DNA from: an uncultured Treponema sp.
GTDB taxonomy: Bacteria > Spirochaetota > Spirochaetia > Treponematales > Treponemataceae
NCBI GenBank assembly: GCA_946611835.1
Contig: CAMOEE010000041.1
Coordinates: forward strand, 1 to 14,727
Length of the DNA: 14,727 bases
Direction of reading: 5' to 3'
In this document: piece by piece, positions 9,196-14,727 of the stretch
Layout: the number at the start of each line of letters is the position of its first letter
How positions within the stretch are numbered: the stretch's first letter is position 1
Notes under the pieces: generated by a model
The model's input: only the letters and a program-made list of their open reading frames with translations
Told to the model about the DNA's origin: nothing
The model's database searches: none
Translations under genes and position numbers: made by a program

Positions 9196-9204
9196 ATTTA
9201 AGAG

Positions 9205-9232
9205 ATTATATACTTTTTTAATGCCTCCAAAA
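9205..9232 (-). promoter_or_regulatory. Candidate promoter of the giant lipoprotein gene
   Basis: A perfect TATAAT on the minus strand (9205-9210) sits 10 nt upstream of the ribosome binding site. Expected transcription would begin near 9198, giving a leader of only about a dozen bases. The -35 is weak: TTTTGG at 9227-9232 with a 16-nt spacer is the best match. The -35 region lies inside the left arm of a perfect inverted repeat (9225-9247), which suggests control by a bound regulator or dependence on an activator. Position relative to the start codon is good, but the weak -35 limits confidence. Confidence 0.5.
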
Positions 9233-9247
9233 TTAGAGATTTTGGAG
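9225..9247. repeat. Perfect 9-bp inverted repeat overlapping the promoter
   Basis: CTCCAAAAT (9225-9233), a 5-bp spacer (tagag), and its exact reverse complement ATTTTGGAG (9239-9247). The centre lies about 40 bp upstream of the predicted transcription start of the giant lipoprotein gene, and the left arm covers the -35 position. A dimeric regulator operator fits the location. On the plus strand the repeat is followed by ATTTTT and could fold as a weak terminator, but no plus-strand gene ends here. On the minus strand it is followed by an A-rich run, which argues against a terminator for the upstream gene. Confidence 0.5.
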
Positions 9248-9285
9248 ATTTTTCATACAATTTTAAGGTTTACTGCAAAATAATT

Positions 9286-9304
9286 GTCGGGTTTTTGGCC
9301 CGAC
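9286..9304 (-). terminator. Second hairpin after the barrel-protein gene
   Basis: GTCGGG (9304-9299), a 7-nt loop, and CCCGAC (9291-9286) form a perfect 6-bp GC-rich stem. On the minus strand it is followed by aattatttt, a broken T-tract, so termination could be moderate. It lies about 40 nt past the TAA stop and between that gene and the next promoter, consistent with separating the two transcripts. Confidence 0.5.
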
Positions 9305-9313
9305 AAAAGATGA

Positions 9314-9337
9314 AGCCTGCACTTTTCAGCACAGGCT
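9314..9337 (-). terminator. First hairpin after the barrel-protein gene
   Basis: Minus strand AGCCTGTGC (9337-9329) pairs with GTGCAGGCT (9322-9314) across a 6-nt loop (tgaaaa). Two of the nine pairs are G-U wobbles that exist only in minus-strand RNA; the plus-strand version has mismatches at those points, so the structure fits transcription from the barrel gene. The tail tcatctttt is only partly T-rich, so it may be a weak terminator or a 3'-end stabiliser working with the next hairpin. It starts 7 nt after the stop codon. Confidence 0.55.
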
Positions 9338-9344
9338 GTGATTT

Positions 9345-12300
9345 TTAGAAGACATTTACACGAAGACCGAATGAAATCTGAGGAACAAGACTTTTGACAT
9401 CTTCTTCTGAAGAAACATCGGTCGGGATGAACCAGAGCTGACCTTCGGTGTAGAAAGCGATTGTCCTGAACATCTTCTGCTTTGAGAATGTAATCCGCGG
9501 GAATTCAAGCTGCAAAAGACCTGCCGAGAGAATCTGAGCCTTACCGGAACCTGTCTCGTTGAAGCGGGTGAAGTTTGCACCGACAGCAACATTAAGGCTG
9601 AGCCATTCCCAGTCAGGGCCCAGGTAATATCTGAACGGCATGTAGAAGACATTAGCAAGAAGCTTTATACCGAATACATTGTCACCACCATAGCGCATTG
9701 TCGAATCATCGAAGAGTGCTCGCTGCTGCTGGGTAAACTGACCCCACTGAACCTGGAGCTTAACATTATCGTCGAAGAAGGTAAGACCCGCACCAACATT
9801 GAACAAGGTTGCGCCCCAGAACTGCCAGTCGAAGTACAAGCCCTGAATGAAGGCTGGAATCTCGTAAGATGATTTGTCTCCCTGTCGCAGGGCCAGAGTA
9901 AGGCTCTTGAGGGCAACATCATCCTTCGCAAGACCTGAGAATTCAAGCAGCTGGTTGTAATGACCGCCCGCTCCCGGAGAAATGAGCTTGATAGTAGGCT
10001 TGGTGCTGTCAACCTGAACGATACAGCGGGTAACAGCGACTTCACCGTTCTTCATTTTTGCACGGACAAGGAGGAAGTGGTATCCTTCTGCGATATCCTC
10101 GTTCTCAACACGGTAGCGCCACTTTCCGTTTGAAGAAAGTTTTTTGAATGTTTTTCCGTTATCAAGTGAAAGTTCGACAGACTCAACGCTCTTTGAAGCG
10201 ACAGCCTCTTTGAGTTCCTTGGAAGCACCCTTGGCGTTTGCACGGACAACTTCTTCCTCATCCCAGGAATAACCTGAATTACCGATGATGTAAGGCCGCT
10301 CGATTGCAAAGTCACCGTAAGTAAAGTTGTCGATTGTAATCCATGGACCTACGGCACCATAATTGAGGTACTGGGTGTTCGAAATAATCTTTGAAGTGTC
10401 TGCAAGGAAGGCCTCGACACGAATGTCATGCTTTCCTTCTGCAATCATTGTCTGGTCGAGAGTGAACTTGAAGTAACCGCTCTCGCTAAGCTCAGTCTGT
10501 GCGATGTTCTTTCCGTCAACGAAGAGGGTAAGGCTCTGAACCTCATTTTCGCTCACGGCCGTTCCGTAAATGTTGAATGTGCCCTGAACATGCTCGCCGT
10601 TGAGAGGATAAAGCAAATCGACCTTTGCCTTAGGAGCCTTTTTGTCAAGCTTGATGTTTCGGCTGACCCGGGTGATGTTCTGGGCAGCGTCAACGCCCGT
10701 AAGTTCGATATTGTAGAATCCGTCTTCAAGATTTGAGATGTCGAGAGCCTGAGTGATGATTTCATCAGGTGTTAGATCCGTTCGGGCAAGTTTTGAGCTT
10801 ACCGTGCGGCCTTCAAGGGAGCGGATTGTGATGTAAAGTTTTGTAAGCTCAATGTTATCGATTGTCTGACCCGAGAAGAATACCATTCCGGTAGACTTTG
10901 AATCATCAAGCGGGAGCATAAGGTCAATCTTTGGAGCCGTGTTATCAATGTTAATCAAAGATGAATACAAGCCCTCAATTCCGTACCAGTCAACGACCTT
11001 CATGAATACGACATGAGTTCCGTCCTCAATGACCCTGGTATCGAATTCGTAGCTCCAGTTGCACTGGGTCATCTCGTGGCCGTAGTTGCCTTTTGCCTCG
11101 TTGTAAGAATTTCCGTTGTCAACTGAGATGTAAACAGCCTTGATACCGTTTTTGTCGGTTGCGATACCTGTCATTTTGACGGTCTGCTTTACAGTCTCGC
11201 TGATTGGAGGTGTAAGGACTGAACCTTTCGGCTCCTCAAGAGAAATCCGGAAGTTTCGTGTGAACTCAGGGCCTCGCACACCGTTGATATCAAGTGCATA
11301 GACTGTGATTGAGTGCTCGTTGTCAGTGAAGTCAGTGAGCTTTTTAGGAATGATGAAGCTTGTTCCAATCTGGTTAAGCTCCTCATAGCGGCCGTTATCG
11401 AATTTGTAGAAAATTCTTGGACCTGCAACGACTTCACCAAGCTCGTTCTTCATTACGCCGTCATCATCATAGATAACGCCTGAGAATTCAAAGTCCCGGG
11501 TGAGTACGGCATTTTCTTCTGGAACATGGACTTCGGCTACCGGCAAATCGCTTACATTGTCGATGATGAAATTCCACTGCTTGATTTCGCTTTCGTTGCC
11601 GATTGCATCGATGAACTTGAAGCTCATCAAATCGTCGATTGGTTTTTCGCTGGTTCCCACATGAGTTGTAATCATTGAAGAAAGAGGAATATCAATTGCT
11701 TTTGCGCTCTCACCTCGTTTTACAGGAGCGAAATACTGAACTTTATCTAGGCGGCCGTTGTCCTTTGCGATGAATGCGATAAGGTTCTCACCGTTTACGA
11801 TGTCGTCTGTTCCCGGAAGAATGACCTCTACCACCGGAGCTGTTGTGTCCTTAAAGACCGCAAGAGATTTTACGGTAGACTTGCCTGTAAGGTCTGTGGC
11901 CCTTACATCAATAGGAATAAGGCCGTCTGCAGCATTAGTCACGCTGACATTTGCAGAATACTGACTTCCAGATCCCCGCATGTCAATCCATGATTCGCCG
12001 CCGTCCACAGAATATTCGACTTTTGCGATTCCGTTGACATCATTTGCAGTTACAGTGAGAGCTGTGCTGTTCTTAATCCAAATCTGATTTTTTGGAGAAA
12101 CAATCTCAACAGCTGGTGCCTCTGTATCAACGATGAGGTTTACGAGAGAAGCTGAGAATGACTTGCCTTTTCCGTCTTTTGCGCTGACTGACACATTTTT
12201 GTAAGTTCCGTCTTTGAGGCCCTTGATTTCAATTGATTTTCCATTGTTTGAAATCTCAAGACCGCTTACGGAAAGGGCTGGCGTTACAGGAGCCGAAATG

Positions 12301-14549
12301 TTTGCGAAACCTGTAAATGGAGCCTTTGTAGAAATAATGTAAGAATTGACAGTGTTGCTGTAAACTGCGTTCTCGTCCGGAATCCAGTGAATGTCACCGA
12401 CCTTCCAGCTGCTCCGCTTGTCAGGAACAGGGCGAACTACGCAGAAACTAACCTTGCAGCTTCCGTGAGCGACTTTTCCGGCTTCGGCACGAACTGTGAG
12501 GGTTGTTACACGAGACGGAAGGTTTGCAAGCTTGACTTCGTAATGACCGTCAACGAGGGCAGCTTTTCCTGACTGCTTGACCTCGCCACCGATTTCATCA
12601 TCACCCTCAATCAAATAGTTTACTGAAACAGATTTTTCTTCGGTCTCAACATTGAATACGGCTACGGCAGGATTAGAAGATCCCTGGGGGATAACGACAT
12701 TCATGCCGCTCTTGTATTCTGCGCCGTTGATGCTGACAATAGAAACTTTGATTCCGCCTGAATCGTCGTTGCCCTCAAGAAGTTTGTCTGCCAGAGGTGC
12801 ATCAAGCAAATCCTCGTGAATGTATGACAAATCCTTGATTTCAATGAGAGACTTCTTTTCGACGACCCGCTCATAAATATCTTTTGTAGTGACCGTAATC
12901 TGAATTAAGCCCCAAGGAGCCTGAGAGAGAGGAATCTTTACAGAGATGTTCTTTTCCGGGTTTTTAGGAGAGAATTCTTCAGAAGCAAAGATATCGTTGA
13001 GTCCGCTTTCAATTTTGTAGCTGTAAGATGCGATTCCACATGGAGAAGAAGCCGAGACCTCATAGACAGGATTTGACTCAGGATGAACAAGAATTCCGTT
13101 CACGACTTCATTTCCGTTGATTTTCGGATTTGTGAAAGTGGCCTTTTCACCCATTGAAGTGAAGGTCGTCGTTACAGGATTTCCTTTTGTTCCGTTGCGG
13201 TCTGTCGCAACAACAGTGATTTTGTGCTGGCCGTAAGGAAGATTTTCTGCTTCAAGCTGGGCTGAGAAAACGCCTTCAGAAGGAATCTCGATTGCAGGCT
13301 CACCGTCAAGGCTATAAGAGACAGAAGAAACTCCGTCGTCATCAGTTACGATTCCACGGACAAAGACAGAGCCGGAAAGCCCCGAAATAACAGAATCCTT
13401 TGCTGGAGACTGAATCGTGACCACAGGCTTGTCGAGTTCCTGGTCAAGGAGGATTGTTTTTTCGATTGTTACCACATTGCCGGCAGTATCAAGGGCCGTA
13501 ACCTTGAATTCAGTTTTTTTGCCGCCGATTGAGCGGGTGTCAATTTCTTTTGCCCAGTAAGGGTTGCCCGGAACAAGCTCAAAGTCTTCTGTCTGGCCGT
13601 TGAATGTCCATGAAAGTTTCTGGAGACCGACCTTATCCTTTGCGAAACCTGCGACAGTGAAGATACCCTTGCAGACCTCGTCTTCTTTTGGAGAGACTAC
13701 TTTTACATCAGGCTTTGTATTATCAATGAAGTAAAGGTAAGAAGAAATTCCGACAGACCCCATATTATCGATTGCCTTGAGCCAGAGAATCGCAGGACCG
13801 TCTTTTGAAATTCGAGTGTCGATAGGAAGCTCGAAATTCCACAATGCGTTTTTCTTGTCTTCGCTTATTTTTATCTGAGTATATGTCTCGCCGTTATCAA
13901 GAGAATAATAAAGGGCCTTAATTCCGTTACCGTCCGAAATGGTTCCTTTGAGTGTAATTTTGCCGGAAACAAGCTCACCGAGAGTGTGGTTAGTTACTTT
14001 TGTAACAGGCTGACGACGGTCAAGGTTCCATGTTACGAAAGCCTTCTTTTTTGGCTTGTCCTTTGAAGAAAGGCCATTGATATCAACGCCCCAGACTTCG
14101 ATTGTATGCGGGCCTTCAGCAAGATTGTTTGTATCAAGATAATAAGACCAGAATTCTTTTCCTTCGGCTTTTACCGGGTCTCCGCCATCAAGGATAAGCC
14201 AGACCTCTGAAACGCCGTCATCATCAACACATGTACCGACGATGTTAAGGTTGCCCGGAACCCGCATGTTAATGATGGGGTTAGTGATTGAGCAAATCGC
14301 ATAGTCTGAATCAGGATCGATAAAGAGGTTGTAGGGACCTGCGATTTCAGTGTTACCGCCCTTGTCCTTTGCCTCAACATAGATATTATACTTTCCGTCC
14401 TTTTTTTCATTGATGTCGAAAGATTCCTGCCAGCTGTCCATCTTCTCAACATTACGATAGGTGACATCTTTTTTACCGAATGCAAATGCCGAAAGACTGC
14501 CAGCAAACAGAATACAAACTGAAACCAATAAACTCTGAGCCTTTTTCAT
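9345..14549 (-). CDS. Outer-membrane protein with tandem Ig-like domains and C-terminal beta-barrel (1734 aa)
   Basis: Predicted outer-membrane-anchored fibre or scaffold. The ATG at 14549 gives a clean type I signal peptide (MKKAQSLLVS core, cut after AFA at residue 23). Cys12 is not in a usable lipobox, so this is not a lipoprotein. Residues 28-1560 are Ig-like units of roughly 95-125 residues, joined by linkers such as FIDNTKP, VDTEAP, INIDNTAP and VQVDSTKP. Residues about 1561-1734 are rich in alternating aromatic and small residues and end GLRVNVF, with the terminal Phe typical of barrels handled by the Bam machinery. The order signal peptide, long repeat region, C-terminal barrel recalls autotransporters, but the barrel looks like eight strands rather than twelve, so a periplasmic Ig array is equally possible. 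A weak AAGGG site (14560-14564) precedes the start by 10 nt. It ends with TAA, followed by two hairpins. I do not recognise a named gene. Confidence 0.96.
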   Translation of the reverse strand: MKKAQSLLVSVCILFAGSLSAFAFGKKDVTYRNVEKMDSWQESFDINEKKDGKYNIYVEAKDKGGNTEIAGPYNLFIDPDSDYAICSITNPIINMRVPGNLNIVGTCVDDDGVSEVWLILDGGDPVKAEGKEFWSYYLDTNNLAEGPHTIEVWGVDINGLSSKDKPKKKAFVTWNLDRRQPVTKVTNHTLGELVSGKITLKGTISDGNGIKALYYSLDNGETYTQIKISEDKKNALWNFELPIDTRISKDGPAILWLKAIDNMGSVGISSYLYFIDNTKPDVKVVSPKEDEVCKGIFTVAGFAKDKVGLQKLSWTFNGQTEDFELVPGNPYWAKEIDTRSIGGKKTEFKVTALDTAGNVVTIEKTILLDQELDKPVVTIQSPAKDSVISGLSGSVFVRGIVTDDDGVSSVSYSLDGEPAIEIPSEGVFSAQLEAENLPYGQHKITVVATDRNGTKGNPVTTTFTSMGEKATFTNPKINGNEVVNGILVHPESNPVYEVSASSPCGIASYSYKIESGLNDIFASEEFSPKNPEKNISVKIPLSQAPWGLIQITVTTKDIYERVVEKKSLIEIKDLSYIHEDLLDAPLADKLLEGNDDSGGIKVSIVSINGAEYKSGMNVVIPQGSSNPAVAVFNVETEEKSVSVNYLIEGDDEIGGEVKQSGKAALVDGHYEVKLANLPSRVTTLTVRAEAGKVAHGSCKVSFCVVRPVPDKRSSWKVGDIHWIPDENAVYSNTVNSYIISTKAPFTGFANISAPVTPALSVSGLEISNNGKSIEIKGLKDGTYKNVSVSAKDGKGKSFSASLVNLIVDTEAPAVEIVSPKNQIWIKNSTALTVTANDVNGIAKVEYSVDGGESWIDMRGSGSQYSANVSVTNAADGLIPIDVRATDLTGKSTVKSLAVFKDTTAPVVEVILPGTDDIVNGENLIAFIAKDNGRLDKVQYFAPVKRGESAKAIDIPLSSMITTHVGTSEKPIDDLMSFKFIDAIGNESEIKQWNFIIDNVSDLPVAEVHVPEENAVLTRDFEFSGVIYDDDGVMKNELGEVVAGPRIFYKFDNGRYEELNQIGTSFIIPKKLTDFTDNEHSITVYALDINGVRGPEFTRNFRISLEEPKGSVLTPPISETVKQTVKMTGIATDKNGIKAVYISVDNGNSYNEAKGNYGHEMTQCNWSYEFDTRVIEDGTHVVFMKVVDWYGIEGLYSSLINIDNTAPKIDLMLPLDDSKSTGMVFFSGQTIDNIELTKLYITIRSLEGRTVSSKLARTDLTPDEIITQALDISNLEDGFYNIELTGVDAAQNITRVSRNIKLDKKAPKAKVDLLYPLNGEHVQGTFNIYGTAVSENEVQSLTLFVDGKNIAQTELSESGYFKFTLDQTMIAEGKHDIRVEAFLADTSKIISNTQYLNYGAVGPWITIDNFTYGDFAIERPYIIGNSGYSWDEEEVVRANAKGASKELKEAVASKSVESVELSLDNGKTFKKLSSNGKWRYRVENEDIAEGYHFLLVRAKMKNGEVAVTRCIVQVDSTKPTIKLISPGAGGHYNQLLEFSGLAKDDVALKSLTLALRQGDKSSYEIPAFIQGLYFDWQFWGATLFNVGAGLTFFDDNVKLQVQWGQFTQQQRALFDDSTMRYGGDNVFGIKLLANVFYMPFRYYLGPDWEWLSLNVAVGANFTRFNETGSGKAQILSAGLLQLEFPRITFSKQKMFRTIAFYTEGQLWFIPTDVSSEEDVKSLVPQISFGLRVNVF
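9348..9869 (-). other. C-terminal outer-membrane beta-barrel domain
   Basis: Residues about 1561-1734. Amphipathic strand candidates are LYFDWQFWGATLFNVGAGLTFF (about 1571-1592, probably two strands), VKLQVQWGQF (1597), VFGIKLLANVFYMPF (1625), WLSLNVAVGANFTRF (1649), AQILSAGLLQLEF (1671), RTIAFYTEGQLWF (1695) and QISFGLRVNVF (1724). About eight strands fit, comparable in size to OmpA- or OmpW-type barrels. Aromatic girdles and the C-terminal Phe support an outer-membrane location. The barrel follows an incomplete Ig-like domain with almost no linker. Confidence 0.65.
9870..14468 (-). repeat. Ig-like domain array of the barrel protein
   Basis: Approximate units by residue: half unit 28-78 (closing strands only), then 79-177, 178-276, 277-370, 371-465, 466-580, 585-710, 711-808, 809-902, 903-998, 999-1103, 1104-1203, 1204-1302, 1303-1400, 1401-1514, and a half unit 1515-1560 (opening strands only). 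A typical unit reads: P-x-V-x-V-x-S-P, then a G-x-x-x-D-x-x-G-[VI]-x-x-[VL] core, then a hairpin often of the form S-x-D-N-G-x-T, then D-G-x-H-x-[IV]-x-V-x-A-x-D-x-x-G. The units between about 466 and 810 are the most divergent. The units are related to bacterial Ig-like domains found in many surface proteins; edges were set by eye. Confidence 0.75.
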
Positions 14550-14727
14550 TTTTTAGTAACCCTTATACTTTTTATAATTACTTTAATTCTAGTAAAACTA
14601 AGAAACAAATTCAAATCCTATTATATTGATTTTGAATACTTTCTTATTATTATTTTTAATTATCGACAAAAAATGCAGGATACTAGAATAAAAAACTGTG
14701 GTAATCCCCGGCAAATGGAAGTAAAAT
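14550..14727 (-). other. AT-rich upstream region of the barrel-protein gene
   Basis: No convincing gene lies here. On the minus strand a TATAAT at 14620-14625 could be a -10 element, giving a leader of about 60 nt, but no -35 resembling TTGACA is found at 16-18 nt. TATAAA (14571-14576) and TATAAG (14562-14567) are too close to the ribosome site to serve. No terminator of an upstream gene could be recognised near the right edge, so co-transcription with something beyond the window cannot be excluded. Confidence 0.35.
14560..14564 (-). promoter_or_regulatory. Weak ribosome binding site of the barrel-protein gene
   Basis: AAGGG on the minus strand, 10 nt before the ATG at 14549. It is longer-spaced and less complete than the GAGGT sites of the two lipoprotein genes, so translation may be weaker. 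No alternative in-frame start gives a better signal peptide. Confidence 0.5.

Noticed and set aside
9225..9247. Inverted repeat as a terminator of the barrel gene
   Set aside because: On the minus strand it is followed by an A-rich run, not T residues, and two more suitable hairpins lie closer to the stop codon.
9356..10315. Minus-strand frames of about 90-126 codons overlapping the barrel region
   Set aside because: They are out-of-frame readings of a gene whose own frame shows clear barrel and Ig signatures; the alternative translations are Ser/Arg/Leu-rich with no pattern.
14514..14516. Cys12 of the barrel protein as a lipidation site
   Set aside because: It lies inside the hydrophobic core and is followed by Ile, which does not fit the lipobox; the AFA site at residue 23 is a better type I cleavage point.
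14673..14727. Plus-strand ATG with a frame open to the right edge
   Set aside because: Only 18 codons are visible, there is no ribosome binding site before it, and the peptide has no recognisable signal.

Overview
The window is almost entirely filled by two very large genes on the minus strand, both encoding exported surface proteins built from tandem Ig-like domains, plus the first 26 codons of a third exported protein at the left edge. Spirochaete-type lipoboxes (FYSC-G, FFSC-G), a terminal-Phe outer-membrane barrel, GAGGT-type ribosome sites and moderate-to-low GC point to a diderm in Spirochaetota, most likely a Treponema or close relative. This is inferred from sequence style; no housekeeping marker is present to prove it.

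In transcription order (right to left): 14550-14727 is an AT-rich leader with no confident gene. 9345-14549 encodes a 1734-residue protein with a type I signal peptide, about 14 complete Ig-like units flanked by a half unit at each end, and a C-terminal membrane beta-barrel of about 170 residues ending in Phe. 9186-9344 holds two hairpins that suit the minus-strand RNA, a perfect 9-bp inverted repeat and a TATAAT promoter element. 252-9185 encodes a 2977-residue lipoprotein with about 11 Ig-like domain junctions, large insertions in some domains, a TIG/IPT-like domain and a C-terminal beta-propeller-like repeat region. A strong intrinsic terminator lies at 174-212, and 1-78 starts another lipoprotein.

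The inferred picture is a cell-surface locus: a barrel-anchored Ig fibre next to a lipid-anchored Ig/propeller giant and at least one further lipoprotein. Adhesion, binding of carbohydrate or host ligand, and envelope scaffolding are all possible; no catalytic motif supports an enzyme. The most distinctive points are the complementary half Ig domains at the two ends of the barrel protein, the direct Ig-to-barrel junction, and Asp-box-like hairpins recurring inside the Ig units. No tRNA, rRNA, CRISPR array, insertion sequence or attachment site was seen.
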